A stretch of 54,932 bases of DNA from Planctomycetota bacterium (GCA_021781415.1 JAJXWW010000019.1:1-54932), one strand, 5' to 3'. Counted from the stretch's first letter, positions 15,975 to 25,913 are shown. Translations and numbers: made by a program. Notes: generated by a model from the sequence alone, not told the origin.

Positions 15975-17525
15975 ATGACTCTATCCCATCGATTGTCGGC
16001 GTTCTTCTTGGCTGCGTTGGCCCTGGTATTTGTGGGGTTTTCGCTGTCGTTGTATTTCATGGCACAGTCGTATCTATACCAGAAAACGAAAGATCGCTTG
16101 GCCTCGGCGTTGGACACGTTGGCCGCCGCCGCCGAGGTCAAGCCGACGATTCTCCACTGGGAACCGGAAGAACATCATTTGATGCTCGGCAAGGACAGCG
16201 GCCAGGATCACATCCGCTGGGAAGTGCGCGACGGTCGAGGCCAACTCGTGGACCGTTCCGCCAACCTGGAGGGTACGCTCATCGTCCCCGGACTCTCTAG
16301 CCCGGCGGACGAGAGCAGAAGTATCCAAGAAATTGAGCGATCCGGACATCCCTGGTGTTTGGCTCGTCGGCGTCTTCGACCGGAACACTCCTCCGCTCCA
16401 CTTCCAACGGTCGCTCTCGCCGAGCCTACGCCCAAACAGGCGGGCGATTCGGGTGGATCGCGGCGGCATTTGCCGTCCAATCAGCACGCCGAGTTGGTGT
16501 TGGCGACGGCTCTTTCGTTGGAGCCTCTCAAGGAGACATTGCACCGACTCGCGTTGGCTCTGATCTTGCTTTCGTCGGGGGTGTGGTTGGCGGCGGCGGC
16601 GGCGGGTCGATGGATCTGTCGCAAAGCACTGACCCCCATGAGCCGCATGGCCGCCGCCGCTCGCGCCATGAACGCCAAAGATCTGAACCATCGCCTGCCC
16701 AGCCCAGAGACCGGCGACGAGTTGGAGGATCTGCACGATTCCTTCAATGGGCTGCTGGCTCGGCTCGAAGAAGCGTTCGAGAGACAACGGCGCTTCAGCG
16801 GCGATGTCTCGCATCAGTTGCGCACGCCGCTTACCGCCATGCTCGGACAGGTCGAGGTGATTCTCCGCCGCGAACGGTCGCCTCAAGAATATCGACAGAT
16901 CTTGGCGGGGGTTCATCGCCAAGCGGAGCAGTTGCGGCAAATCGTCGAGATGATGTTGTTTCTCTCTCGCGCCGACGCCGAGGCCATTCGACCGAATTTG
17001 ATCGAATTGAATCTGTCCGCCTGGATTCAACTTCACTTGGAGGCGTGGTCCAGTCATCCTCGGCGCGCGGACTTTCGATTCGATTTCGTCTCGGATCGCG
17101 CGTTGCCGATCCGTGCCCAGCCTCCTTTGTTGGGGCAGTTGTTGGATAACTTGCTCGACAACGCTTGTAAGTACAGTTCGCCTGGCACCGACATTGTCCT
17201 GCGCCTTCGAGAAGAGGAAAAATGGGTCGTTCTGACGGTCGAGGACAAAGGCTGCGGCATACCCTCCGAGGATTTGCCGCACCTGTCCGAGCCGTTCTTT
17301 CGCTCGCCGCACACTCGAAGTCTAGGCAAGCCCGGCATTGGGTTGGGATTGACGGTGGTGCGGCGAATCGCCGCGGCATTTGGGGGAACGCTGAACGTGC
17401 AAAGCCTCGTTGGTCGCGGCAGCACGTTCGGCGTTCTGCTGCCTCGGGCCGGAGAATCGAACGACCCCATCGAATCCGCCTCTGATTTCAGTTCGGATTG
17501 TGTTGCCTTTCCGGATGTGGTATAG
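15975..17525 (+). CDS. Membrane sensor histidine kinase
   Basis: 516 residues from the ATG at 15975. Helix 1 is FFLAALALVFVGFSLSLYFM (about 10-29). A ~150-residue extracytoplasmic region follows, with helix 2 at about 181-201. The HAMP region runs to ~255 (ALTPMSRMAAAARAMNAKDL). The H-box DVSHQLRTPLTAM puts the phospho-acceptor at His280. The ATPase domain has LLDNLLDNACKYSS (N-box), VEDKGCGIP (G1) and KPGIGLGLTVVRR (G2). Topology resembles EnvZ/CusS-type sensors for envelope signals. It should phosphorylate the regulator encoded 2 bp upstream. The signal is unknown. Confidence 0.9.
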   Translation: MTLSHRLSAFFLAALALVFVGFSLSLYFMAQSYLYQKTKDRLASALDTLAAAAEVKPTILHWEPEEHHLMLGKDSGQDHIRWEVRDGRGQLVDRSANLEGTLIVPGLSSPADESRSIQEIERSGHPWCLARRRLRPEHSSAPLPTVALAEPTPKQAGDSGGSRRHLPSNQHAELVLATALSLEPLKETLHRLALALILLSSGVWLAAAAAGRWICRKALTPMSRMAAAARAMNAKDLNHRLPSPETGDELEDLHDSFNGLLARLEEAFERQRRFSGDVSHQLRTPLTAMLGQVEVILRRERSPQEYRQILAGVHRQAEQLRQIVEMMLFLSRADAEAIRPNLIELNLSAWIQLHLEAWSSHPRRADFRFDFVSDRALPIRAQPPLLGQLLDNLLDNACKYSSPGTDIVLRLREEEKWVVLTVEDKGCGIPSEDLPHLSEPFFRSPHTRSLGKPGIGLGLTVVRRIAAAFGGTLNVQSLVGRGSTFGVLLPRAGESNDPIESASDFSSDCVAFPDVV

Positions 17526-17590
17526 AGAGCCACTTTCCACGCCTCGGAGGGGCATTCGGTGTTACTAACATCGTCGGAAGGAGTCCGATC

Positions 17591-18706
17591 ATGTCCGCGC
17601 GTTCATTTCGCTCCTCGTTGTACGTTCTTTTCGCTTTGTCGTTTGGATTTGCCTTGGCGGTGGTTGGATGTAAGGCGATCTCGAACAAGCTGACGCACTG
17701 GAAAATGCTCGACCAGTCGGCTTTGGAAGATCCCGTCAAGGCCGTCGGTGGCGATGCCTTCGTCTTCACGCCGCGCCTCGCCGAAAAGCCCCTGAATCGC
17801 AAGCAGCTTGCCGCGGCATCTCCCGAAGTCTTAGTCGATTACTACGCTCCCATTTTCGTCCAGCAGCGCATCAACTCGCAGGCCCAGAAGTATCCCTATC
17901 CGCCCCAGTACGACGAGATCGGCCAAGCCCATCTTCGCTACGACGAGAAGGGCAAACTCAAAGCCTACGTCGCGGGAGAGCCGAAGGTGTACGCCATCGT
18001 GAAACCGCAAGTGCAGATCGAAGGCCATCCGCACATGCAGATTACCTACACGGCTTGGTATCCCGCCCATCCGCGCATGAAGGGATTCGACACCGAAGCG
18101 GCGGACATCGACAGTTGCGTCGTCCGCGTCACGCTCGATGCCGAACGCGGCCCGATGTTCTACGAGACGATCGCGGCGTGCGGGTGCTTTCACAAGGTTT
18201 TCGTCGAGAAACACATCGAAGACGCGGCGCGCCAAACGTTCGGCGCGCCGGAGAAGGACAAGAAATTCTGCGTGGCCAAGACGCTGAAGGACGACATCGA
18301 TTGGGAAGTGGCCGGCATCGTCGATGAACCGCGCGATCAGCCACGCCGTCCGGTGGTGTTTCTCAAGGCGGGCGAACACAAAGTGATCGGACTCGGCAGT
18401 GCCGAGCGCTTGAAGACGCCCTCCGGCGACAAGACGCATCCTTATGAGATGGTATCTTACGATCAATTGTATCATGTAGCCGTCGATGGTGGCGGCAAGG
18501 AAGCGCCGTTCTTCGATCTCGGCAACGGCGGCAAAGTCCACGGCGCGGAGCGGAAGAAAGAGAAATTCCTAATGTCGTTCGCCGGTGTGGACAGCGCCGG
18601 CCAACCGCGCGCCGACGATCAGATCAAGATGCACTTCGATCAAAGCACCTGGGGCGATCCGACCATTTACGGCAAATATCTGCGCCTTCCGCCGGGAACT
18701 CTGTGA
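17591..18706 (+). CDS. Predicted lipoprotein of unknown function
   Basis: 371 residues from the ATG at 17591, which follows GGAAGGAG. The signal peptide ([18 protein letters not shown]) ends in a lipobox cysteine near residue 23. I do not recognise the family. The mature protein is hydrophilic with conserved-looking blocks [40 protein letters not shown] and [20 protein letters not shown]. The aromatic/His/Asp content of the middle blocks might indicate a metal-binding or hydrolytic site, but this is a guess. It probably sits on the outer face of a membrane. It precedes an ABC exporter by ~80 bp, with a palindrome between. Confidence 0.6.
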   Translation: MSARSFRSSLYVLFALSFGFALAVVGCKAISNKLTHWKMLDQSALEDPVKAVGGDAFVFTPRLAEKPLNRKQLAAASPEVLVDYYAPIFVQQRINSQAQKYPYPPQYDEIGQAHLRYDEKGKLKAYVAGEPKVYAIVKPQVQIEGHPHMQITYTAWYPAHPRMKGFDTEAADIDSCVVRVTLDAERGPMFYETIAACGCFHKVFVEKHIEDAARQTFGAPEKDKKFCVAKTLKDDIDWEVAGIVDEPRDQPRRPVVFLKAGEHKVIGLGSAERLKTPSGDKTHPYEMVSYDQLYHVAVDGGGKEAPFFDLGNGGKVHGAERKKEKFLMSFAGVDSAGQPRADDQIKMHFDQSTWGDPTIYGKYLRLPPGTL

Positions 18707-18742
18707 GTCGTCGTCTGCTCCCTGACTCCTCGTCCCTGGCTC

Positions 18743-18771
18743 CTCGTTCCCATGCGGAGCGTGGGAACGAG
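18743..18771 (+). repeat. GTTCCCATGC palindrome
   Basis: Inverted repeat of 13-bp arms (18743-18755 and 18759-18771) with one mismatch and a GGA loop: CTCGTTCCCATGC / GCGTGGGAACGAG. It overlaps the upstream in-frame ATG of the ABC ATPase, an argument against that start. It lies just after the lipoprotein gene and could act as a terminator or mRNA stabiliser. Confidence 0.7.
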
Positions 18772-18787
18772 ATGGATTGGTGACATT

Positions 18788-19654
18788 GTGGACAATGCGG
18801 TCCTTGAGGTTGTGGGTTTGACGAAGGCATACGGCACGGGCGCGACCCGTGTCGAAGCCTTGCGCGGCATCGACTTGACGTTGCGGCGCGGCGAATTCGT
18901 GGCCGTCATGGGACCGTCCGGCTCTGGGAAAAGCAGCTTGCTCCATCTCCTCGCCGGGTTGGATCGACCGACGGCGGGCAGCATTCGCATCGGCGGCGTG
19001 GACATGGCCGGCATGAGCGAGGACGAACGCGCCTTGCTGCGGCGACGACAAATCGGCTTGATGTTTCAGTCGTTTCAGCTTCTGGACACGCTGACGGCGG
19101 AAGAGAACGTCGCCCTGCCCCTGGCCATCGGCGGCTTCCCAGCGGACGAAGCGAGACAGCGCGCCGCGCGGCTATTGGGCGCGGTGGGTTTGGCCGCGCG
19201 CCGGCCGCATCGACCGCACGAACTATCCGGAGGCGAGCAGCAGCGCGTCGCCATCGCCCGCGCCCTCGTCGTCGAGCCGCTCTTGCTTTTGGCCGACGAA
19301 CCGACCGGCAATCTCGACAGCGTACAGGGCGACAAAATCATGGCGCTGCTGCGCCAACTCGTCGAGGAGCATCGCCAGACCATGCTCATGGTCACGCACG
19401 ATGCCGACCACGCCGCGCGCGCCGACCGTATTATCCACCTGCGCGATGGACGAATCGACACGAACGTAAGGCGGGTCGAGGAACGAGAGCCAGCGCGGTC
19501 TCGACCGGCGGATGTGCCGAGGGTTCGCCATGTCGTCGAATGCGTGGAATGGTCCGTCGAGCCGCCTCCGTGTTCGTTCAACGCGGTTTCGTTCGTCGCT
19601 CCGTGCGCCGGCGACGCGCTCGAACATGCGCCGGGGTCCAGGGAGGCGGCATGA
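18788..19654 (+). CDS. LolD/MacB-type ABC transporter ATP-binding protein
   Basis: 288 residues from a GTG at 18788; an ATG at 18752 is in frame but inside a palindrome. The ABC domain is complete: GPSGSGKSS (Walker A), [20 protein letters not shown] (Q-loop), [15 protein letters not shown] (signature) and [13 protein letters not shown] (Walker B). This subgroup (LolD, MacB, FtsE-like) drives mechanotransmission exporters rather than classic importers. The ABC domain ends near DGRIDTN. About 55 further residues form an Arg/Pro/Val-rich tail not typical of the family. Its TGA overlaps the ATG of the permease by 4 bp (ATGA), so the two are coupled. Confidence 0.9.
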   Translation: MDNAVLEVVGLTKAYGTGATRVEALRGIDLTLRRGEFVAVMGPSGSGKSSLLHLLAGLDRPTAGSIRIGGVDMAGMSEDERALLRRRQIGLMFQSFQLLDTLTAEENVALPLAIGGFPADEARQRAARLLGAVGLAARRPHRPHELSGGEQQRVAIARALVVEPLLLLADEPTGNLDSVQGDKIMALLRQLVEEHRQTMLMVTHDADHAARADRIIHLRDGRIDTNVRRVEEREPARSRPADVPRVRHVVECVEWSVEPPPCSFNAVSFVAPCAGDALEHAPGSREAA

Positions 19655-22146
19655 ATCTGTGGACTTACAATCTCCGCGAGATCCAGCGGCGTCCGGGGCG
19701 CACGATCCTGACGTTGCTCGGCATCGCGTTGGGATTGGCCACCGTCGTCGCCACGCGCCTCTCCATTCGCACGGTCGATCTCGCTTATCGAGAGTTGTTC
19801 GAGGGGGTGTCCGGTCGTCCGGCATTGGAGATTGCGGCAAAAGGACAAGGTGGCTTTGCGGCAGAGGCGGCATCGGGTCTGGATCGCGTGGCCGGAGTGA
19901 AAGCGATCGTGCCTCGCATTCAGAGTGCCGCCGCCCTGGTGTGCGGATCGCAAAGCGTCGCCATTCCGCTGCTGGGTCTCGATGTCAACGGCGCGGCCGA
20001 TTGGCCGGTGCGCGACGGCAGAGCCTTGCGAGACGATGCGGAACTCTTGCTCGATCCCGCCTTGGCCGCTTCACTCCATTTGTCACCGGGGGCATCCGTT
20101 GAAATATGGTCGCCCGCCGGATCGACGCCGCTGCGCGTGTGCGGCATCCTTCAACCGCGCGGCACGAGTGCCGCCGCGGGCGGACAAGGGGTCGTCTCCC
20201 TGGCTTGCGCGCAACGCCTTTTCAATTTGCCCCAGCGGATCAATAGCATTCAAATACGTCTGGCCGACGACGCCGACTCCGTGGCCGTGCAAGCGGAGAT
20301 CGCTCGCTTGTTGCCGCCCCATCTGATCGTGCAGGCTCCGGGCGCGCGGGGCGAGTTGGCCCGCGCGACGCTCGCATCCGCCGAGCAAGGATTGTCCGCG
20401 CTCAGCCTGGTCGCCCTGATCGCGGCGACGTTCGTGATCTTGAACACGTTCCTACTCAACCTCGGCGAACGCCGCAAACAGATAGCCGTGCTGCGTTCGC
20501 TGGGGGCATCGCAGAGACAGATGTTGCGATTACTGCTGCGCGAGACGGTCCTACTCGGCGGCATTGGCGCGGTCGTCGGTTGCGCGGGCGGCATCGGCTT
20601 GGCCGTCGGGCTGAATTATCTGATGCAGAAGTTCCTCGGGATCGCACTGCCGAGTCTGAAGTTGAGCGCCGAGCCGTTCGTTCTCGCCGCCCTATTGGGT
20701 CCGGGCGCTGCGATGGCCGCCGCCGTCGTGCCCGCCTGGCGCGCCAGTCGGCGTCCGCCCCTGATGGAACTTCTGCCGGGACGCATGCACGGCGAAGAAG
20801 CCGTTTCTCGGCGCGTCTGGCAGTTCGGCCTCTTCTTGCTCGTCGCCGGGATCGTTTTAGAAATCGCGCTCGGTCGCGGATTGTTTTCGGATTCGTGGAG
20901 TCGCAATTTGTTACCGCCCGCGCTGGCGCTGCTCCTCGTGGGCGGCGTCTTGGCGTTGCCGCTCGTCGTTGCACCGCTGTTGAACTTGCTGACGAGGCTG
21001 CCTTTGGGTTTGGAGGGCGGCTTGGCCGTACAACAACTGGCTCGGCAGCGCGGACGAACGTGTCTGACCGCTGGGGTTCTCTTTCTCGCCCTGGTCGTGG
21101 CCATCGCCTTCGGTCAGGCATTGCGGACGACGCTGCGCGAGTTGCAACAGTGGTATCGACAAACCGTGGTCGCCGATTTCCTCATTCGCGGGGCCATGCC
21201 GGATTCTTCGTTCGCGCTCGCTCCCGCTCTGCCGGAGTCGCTTGCCGACGAGATTCGCACTTGTGGCGCTGCCTCGGTCGAGTGCATCTCCTTTCTGCCC
21301 GCCGAAGTCGAAGCGCGTCAGGTGTTGGTCCTGGCGCGGACCTTCGCGGCGAATCGCCCGCTCCCTCTCGATCTTCAGGACGGAGACGAAGCCGGCGTCC
21401 GTCGCGGACTTTTGGCGGGCGAGGTAGTGCTGGGCGTCGGCCTGGCTCGGACGTTGGGATTGAAGCGCGGCGACACGCTGAAATTGACGACGGAGCAAGG
21501 CGTTCGAGAGCTGCGCATCGCCGGCACCGCCGTCGAGTACGCGGGTGGCGGACTCGCGCTCTATCTGGAATGGGAGACTGCGCGGCGATTGCTCGAATTG
21601 CCCGGCGTCCACGTCTTTCTCGTCGGCAAAGGCGCAAGCGGTGCGCCGTCGCCGGAAGCGAAGTTGAAAGACTTTTGCGACAGCCAGCATCTTTTATTTC
21701 AGTCCAACGCCGATCTGCGCTCCGTGATCGAGGGGATGCTCGATCGCGTCGGCGGGGCGTTGTGGGGGCTGATGGCGTTGGCCTTCGCCGTGGCCTCGCT
21801 GGGCATCGTCAACACGCTGACCATGAACGTCCACGATCAGACCCGCGAGTTCGGCGTACTCCGCGCCCTCGGATTGAAACGCATTCAGGTGGGAAAAATC
21901 GTTGTCTCACAAGCCGTCCTTCTGGCGACCCTAAGTCTCGTTCCCGGCGCGCTCGCGGGCATCGGCATGGCCTATGCCATTCATCGATCGAGTGCCGCGG
22001 GGGTTGGCGGATCGATGCCTTTTAAGATGGATTTTATGCTTATAGCCGGTTCGTGCGCCGTCGCCGTACTCATGGCCGCACTGGCCTCCCTCTCGCCGGC
22101 GCGGCAAGCGGTGCGCTTGCCCGTGACGGCGGCAATTCAACAGTGA
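19651..22146 (+). CDS. MacB/FtsX-type ABC transporter permease
   Basis: 831 residues from the ATG at 19651 behind GGGAGG. Helix 1 is RTILTLLGIALGLATVVATR. A large extracytoplasmic domain follows, then an FtsX core around LSLVALIAATFVILNTFLLN and GERRKQIAVLRSLGASQRQM. A second half has another large soluble domain and a final FtsX core, MALAFAVASLGIVNTLTMNV and REFGVLRALGLKRIQVGK. Two fused FtsX units with ~8-10 helices match the MacB-like/LolC-like exporters that move lipoproteins, peptides or lipids. The substrate is unknown. It is followed directly by a full copy of the 145-bp repeat. Confidence 0.9.
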   Translation: MNLWTYNLREIQRRPGRTILTLLGIALGLATVVATRLSIRTVDLAYRELFEGVSGRPALEIAAKGQGGFAAEAASGLDRVAGVKAIVPRIQSAAALVCGSQSVAIPLLGLDVNGAADWPVRDGRALRDDAELLLDPALAASLHLSPGASVEIWSPAGSTPLRVCGILQPRGTSAAAGGQGVVSLACAQRLFNLPQRINSIQIRLADDADSVAVQAEIARLLPPHLIVQAPGARGELARATLASAEQGLSALSLVALIAATFVILNTFLLNLGERRKQIAVLRSLGASQRQMLRLLLRETVLLGGIGAVVGCAGGIGLAVGLNYLMQKFLGIALPSLKLSAEPFVLAALLGPGAAMAAAVVPAWRASRRPPLMELLPGRMHGEEAVSRRVWQFGLFLLVAGIVLEIALGRGLFSDSWSRNLLPPALALLLVGGVLALPLVVAPLLNLLTRLPLGLEGGLAVQQLARQRGRTCLTAGVLFLALVVAIAFGQALRTTLRELQQWYRQTVVADFLIRGAMPDSSFALAPALPESLADEIRTCGAASVECISFLPAEVEARQVLVLARTFAANRPLPLDLQDGDEAGVRRGLLAGEVVLGVGLARTLGLKRGDTLKLTTEQGVRELRIAGTAVEYAGGGLALYLEWETARRLLELPGVHVFLVGKGASGAPSPEAKLKDFCDSQHLLFQSNADLRSVIEGMLDRVGGALWGLMALAFAVASLGIVNTLTMNVHDQTREFGVLRALGLKRIQVGKIVVSQAVLLATLSLVPGALAGIGMAYAIHRSSAAGVGGSMPFKMDFMLIAGSCAVAVLMAALASLSPARQAVRLPVTAAIQQ

Positions 22147-22291
22147 GAAGCTGTCTGACAAGCCCCTCTCCCCCTGTACTCAGGGGGAGAGGGGTTGGGG
22201 TGAGGGGGTGATTTTCTCGCATACTCTCGCCCCTCACCCCCGACCCCTCTCCCCTGAGTACAGGGGAGAGGGGGGCGTTGCGGATAGTCTC
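22147..22291 (+). repeat. Full 145-bp three-hairpin palindromic repeat (copy B)
   Basis: Starts right after the permease stop codon. It has the same length and hairpin plan as the copy at 8836-8980: CCCCTCTCCCCCTG/TACT/CAGGGGGAGAGGGG, then a GGGGTGAGGGGGTGA stem, then CCCCTCTCCCCTG/AGTA/CAGGGGAGAGGGG, with the end GCGGATAGTCTC. Only a few positions differ between the copies. Both follow ABC-transporter genes. Confidence 0.9.
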
Positions 22292-22489
22292 TAAGAGAAA
22301 TACCCCAGGAATTGGACACTTTGTACGAAAGCGACTCGGCGCACTAGAGTCCTATCGATGAAGACTATCGCGCCTCGCCGTGGGAAGCATAAGATTGATG
22401 GCGGCCAAGAAGGATACGGCGAAAAATAGTGGTCGATCCGATAGAATCCGCATAGGCCATATCGCGTCTCCACAAAGGGAGGAACCACC
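22292..22489. other. Intergenic spacer before the DUF4058 gene
   Basis: Together with the repeat it makes a 343-bp gene-free stretch. No RNA gene, clear promoter or hairpin was recognised apart from the ribosome site GGGAGG next to the GTG at 22490. Confidence 0.4.
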
Positions 22490-23260
22490 GTGTCGATTCA
22501 CGATTGGACTCACGTCGCCGCGGGAATCTTTCACGACTTCCATCACGATTGGATTTTCACCATCAAGCACGCCTTGAATCAGGGCGTGCTACCGCCTGAT
22601 TACTACGCCTTGGCGGAACAGGTCGCCGGAGGGCTCCATCCCGATGTGCTGACGCTCGAACGAGACGCGCCCACCTCAACGAATGGCGGAGGCAACGGTC
22701 CCTCCGAGACACCTTCGACGAATGGCGGCATCACTCTGGCCGTCGCTCCGCCCCGCGTGCGCTTCACCGCCTCGGTCGAACCGGAAATTCAAGGTCGTAA
22801 ACGGAACCGTATCGCCATTCGGCACGTCAGCGACGACCGGGTTGTGGCTCTGGTGGAAATCGTCTCTCCCGGCAACAAGGCTACTCGTCATGCGTTGCGG
22901 GCCTTCGTCGAGAAAGCCGTGGAGTTTCTCGAAGCCGGCATCCATTTGCTAGTGCTCGATCTATTCCCTCCGGGACAGCGCGATCTTCAAGGCATCCATG
23001 CGGCCATCTGGTCCGAATTCGACGATGTTGCCTTTCAACTTCCGCCGGACAAACCGTTGACCTTGGCGAGTTACTCGGCGGGCGATGTCAAACGCGCCTT
23101 CATCGAGCCGGTGGCCGTGGGGGACGCATTGCCGCCCATGCCGTTATTCTTGGAAGCGGAGGTCTATGTACTTGTACCGCTGGAGGAGACCTACCGCGCC
23201 GCCTTCGCGGCCGTGCCGAAGCGCTGGCGAGAAGAGTTGAATCCCTCGCTATCCGATTGA
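22490..23260 (+). CDS. DUF4058 family protein
   Basis: 256 residues from a GTG with GGGAGG just upstream. The N-terminal SIHDWTHVAAGIFHDFHHDW, the LPPDYYALAEQVAGGLHPDV block and VALVEIVSPGNKATRHALRA, then VEFLEAGIHLLVLDLFPPG, are the hallmarks of DUF4058, a family abundant in planctomycetes and cyanobacteria. The E-x-V-S-P-x-N-K block resembles a PD-(D/E)XK nuclease core (Uma2-like). DUF4058 function is not established; a nuclease-fold role is inference. It appears monocistronic. Confidence 0.85.
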   Translation: MSIHDWTHVAAGIFHDFHHDWIFTIKHALNQGVLPPDYYALAEQVAGGLHPDVLTLERDAPTSTNGGGNGPSETPSTNGGITLAVAPPRVRFTASVEPEIQGRKRNRIAIRHVSDDRVVALVEIVSPGNKATRHALRAFVEKAVEFLEAGIHLLVLDLFPPGQRDLQGIHAAIWSEFDDVAFQLPPDKPLTLASYSAGDVKRAFIEPVAVGDALPPMPLFLEAEVYVLVPLEETYRAAFAAVPKRWREELNPSLSD

Positions 23261-23289
23261 TTTATCTGAGGCTTGCGCCGAAATAGCCG

Positions 23290-24921
23290 CTATCGTGGCA
23301 AGCGCAACCGATAGAGACGATAATGCTCATCCGAATGAACCAGTCGTAGGGCCGCGCAGCTTATATCGCGGTCGGCGGCGGCGACGACGTGCGTGATGTT
23401 GCGACGCGCTAATTCCGAAACAATCTCATCCTTATTCCAGTCGCGTTGTTGGTAGATTCGATGATTCCACAACACCCGGCGATCCCACTCCAGCACTTCG
23501 ACATCCTTATAGGGGATCGACTTGAAGTCGATGTAAATCGGCGCGCCGGTATACAATCGAAATTGTTGCAAATCGACCGAGATGTTTTGCTTCTGTGAGC
23601 TTCGCTGCGGCGGAGGAGCGAAGTTGAGCGAAGCCGCTCCGCGCTTGCCGGAAACGAGTTTCGGAATCTCCACGGGCAACAGATATAAATCGTCGGCGGA
23701 TTTGTTGTCGCGGATGTATGCCAACAAACTCAATTCGTCTTCGTTGCTGCGATAGCCGAGATTGAAATAGATGATGGCAATGCCTCCCATCGCGCAAATG
23801 GCGCAAACGATGCCGGATACTAATTCCATCGCCGGAGGCAGCGAATCGACGAAGCGATGGATCGCCCGCGCCAGGATAATCGCCGTGGCCAGAGGCACGA
23901 GTGCGGACGAAGTGCGCCAGGGGAAGAGGAGTGCCAGGGTATCGTTGCCGGTAGCGACTTGAATCAGCGACAAGGCCAGCGATCCGCCGACACACACGGC
24001 GAGAACGACGAACAAGCGACTCTTGCGCACCAAGCACATTGCACCGAGAATCCATCCGAGTTGCATCCAGGCGATGCCATCGAGCCAGCGTTGTACTTGC
24101 GTATGATGGGGGATGCGAACGTGGGCCAATAGATGCTGCGCTTCCGCGAACGTCTCCGTCGAAGACGGTGCGAACGCAATGAGGTTGTAGGCCACGACGG
24201 GAGAAACCACGAGTAGTGCCCACAATCCCACGAACGCGGCATCTCGACGCCGACCATCGCGTAGGAGTAGGTACAAATAAGCCAGCGTCAGCAGCGCGGC
24301 ACTCAAGAGATAAGTCGAGTGAACAACGCCCGCGAGTGCCGCCCATGTGACGGCGAGATACCATCTCTCGTTGAGGAAAGTGGATACGGACAACACCAAC
24401 AAAACGCCGAATGCCGAGGGTTGTAATCCAGCGCCAAGAATATATTGATTGGCCACGCCGGCCTGGAAATACCAAGGATAATCGACGCCGAACGCGCGCA
24501 CCGAACTCCATCGCAGGAGGCCGGAATGGAGGACCACGACAAACGTGAGAAACGCCCAGCGCGCTCGCGGAGCTATTTGGTTCCCACCGAGCGCGTCGAA
24601 AATGCCCAATAGCGCATGGAGGTAGATGCCGAGGATAATAAGATAATACAGATAGAACAAAAAGGGATGGCCGTAGTGCAAGGTCCAGGCGACGAGGGCA
24701 CTGAATACCGGCGTCGGATCGGCGGTGTTGGCCAACCAGTCGTGCGAAAGATACCCCTCTCCCGCGGCGGCGGCACCGTGCAAAAAATACTGGTGTTGAT
24801 TCGAGTAATACAGGCGCGGTTGCGTATAGGCGATGCCGAATAAGAGCGCCCCAAAGAGTAGCGAAACGATCTTCGTCGCGCCGGTTTTTTTGAAAATGGG
24901 AATGCGTGGAGAATCGATCAA
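23290..24921 (-). CDS. Large polytopic membrane protein (DUF6798-like C-terminus)
   Basis: 543 residues from a TTG (24919-24921) that lies 11 bp after the TauE stop; there is no earlier in-frame ATG compatible with the upstream gene. About 10-12 hydrophobic helices fill residues ~15-400, including VSLLFGALLFGIAYTQ, FLFYLYYLIILGIYLHALLG and AFVGLWALLVVSPVVAYNLI. A luminal/periplasmic C-terminal domain of ~120 residues has IYIDFKSIPYKDVEVLEWDR and ELARRNITHVVAAADRDI, resembling DUF6798. The layout (helices plus a short C-terminal soluble domain) is like GT-C glycosyltransferases or their relatives, but a catalytic acidic motif near helix 1 is not clear. It is probably co-transcribed with the permease before it. 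Confidence 0.65.
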   Translation of the reverse strand: MIDSPRIPIFKKTGATKIVSLLFGALLFGIAYTQPRLYYSNQHQYFLHGAAAAGEGYLSHDWLANTADPTPVFSALVAWTLHYGHPFLFYLYYLIILGIYLHALLGIFDALGGNQIAPRARWAFLTFVVVLHSGLLRWSSVRAFGVDYPWYFQAGVANQYILGAGLQPSAFGVLLVLSVSTFLNERWYLAVTWAALAGVVHSTYLLSAALLTLAYLYLLLRDGRRRDAAFVGLWALLVVSPVVAYNLIAFAPSSTETFAEAQHLLAHVRIPHHTQVQRWLDGIAWMQLGWILGAMCLVRKSRLFVVLAVCVGGSLALSLIQVATGNDTLALLFPWRTSSALVPLATAIILARAIHRFVDSLPPAMELVSGIVCAICAMGGIAIIYFNLGYRSNEDELSLLAYIRDNKSADDLYLLPVEIPKLVSGKRGAASLNFAPPPQRSSQKQNISVDLQQFRLYTGAPIYIDFKSIPYKDVEVLEWDRRVLWNHRIYQQRDWNKDEIVSELARRNITHVVAAADRDISCAALRLVHSDEHYRLYRLRLPR

Positions 24922-24932
24922 GGGAGCTACTC

Positions 24933-25721
24933 TCAAGCAAACTGTTTGTAGAAGGAGTATGCGGACAACCCCAAGCCGATGGCGACGACGAACCAGCGGA
25001 CGAACTGCGGTCGAATCCGCCGTGCTACGCGCGCTCCAAGGTAGCCTCCCGCGATAGCCGACGCGGCCATGACGGGGACAAAGCGCCATTCCACCTTGTT
25101 TTCGAGAATGAAAATCACCACGGAGACGCCGTTGATGCAAAAGGCGAGGAACGTCTTGACGGCGTTCATCTGATGGACGCCGGACATGCCCATGAAGGCG
25201 AGCGAACTGAGCATAAGGATACCTATTCCCGCTCCGAAATATCCTCCATAGACCGCGACCAGGAATTGAAAGAAGACGATGACGGCGAGTGTCCGAGACG
25301 AAGGGGCGGCGTGCGGCTTGGCTTGCAAGAGACGCGCAACCAGCGGTTGAGCCAAAAACAGCAGCGACGCCGTCAAGATGAGCCAGGGCACGAGATTCTG
25401 AAAGTATTTGGCATCGAGCCGCGTTACAAGCAGGGAGCCGATGCCGCCGCCGATCAGACTGGGAGCGAGGAGCAGCAGCGTCCACCGCCGTGCGGCGGAC
25501 ATCTCGCGGCGATAGCCCCAGGCTCCGGCCAACGAACCGGGCGTGAGGGCGATGGTACTGGTGGCGTTGGCCATGCGACCCGCCTCGACCCCCAGCGGAT
25601 TGAGCGCGGCCAACAGCGCGGGAAAAGTCAACAACGTACCGCCCCCCGCCACGGAATTGATCGCCCCCGCCACCAGAGCCGACAACCCCAGCCACAACGA
25701 TTCGTAAATCGGCTCCGGCAT
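24933..25721 (-). CDS. TauE/SafE family sulfite exporter-like permease
   Basis: 262 residues from the ATG at 25721; an upstream ATG at 25781 adds 20 hydrophilic residues. The family repeat is visible twice: ALVAGAINSVAGGGTLLTFP near the N-terminus and FQFLVAVYGGYFGAGIGILM in the middle. LGVEAGRMANATSTIALTPG and HQMNAVKTFLAFCINGVSVV complete the pattern. Seven to eight helices are expected in the inner membrane. Family members export sulfite, sulfoacetate or other organosulfur anions; the substrate here is not determined. It overlaps nothing upstream and precedes the polytopic membrane gene by 11 bp. Confidence 0.85.
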   Translation of the reverse strand: MPEPIYESLWLGLSALVAGAINSVAGGGTLLTFPALLAALNPLGVEAGRMANATSTIALTPGSLAGAWGYRREMSAARRWTLLLLAPSLIGGGIGSLLVTRLDAKYFQNLVPWLILTASLLFLAQPLVARLLQAKPHAAPSSRTLAVIVFFQFLVAVYGGYFGAGIGILMLSSLAFMGMSGVHQMNAVKTFLAFCINGVSVVIFILENKVEWRFVPVMAASAIAGGYLGARVARRIRPQFVRWFVVAIGLGLSAYSFYKQFA

Positions 25722-25872
25722 ATTCCCGCCATTCCCATCGAGTGAATCGAAACGAAAGAGTAACCCTAGCGATTCCCCCACCGCTTCGGCAACATCTCCC
25801 CAGAGAAGCGCCCCTCTCGAACAATCGCTCGATGCGTCGAGGATTCCGTGGGAAGCGAAAAGACTGACCAGC

Positions 25873-25913
25873 GGACATTTCTATTGCAACCAAACAGAGG
25901 ACATTTCTATTGC
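25873..25913 (+). promoter_or_regulatory. Two direct repeats GGACATTTCTATTGC upstream of a promoter
   Basis: Identical 15-mers at 25873-25887 and 25899-25913, repeating every 26 bp, end 26 bp before the -35 box of the next promoter. The spacing suits a DNA-binding protein on one helical face. The same words are also common near insertion sequence ends, so a mobile-element relic is the alternative. Confidence 0.45.
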
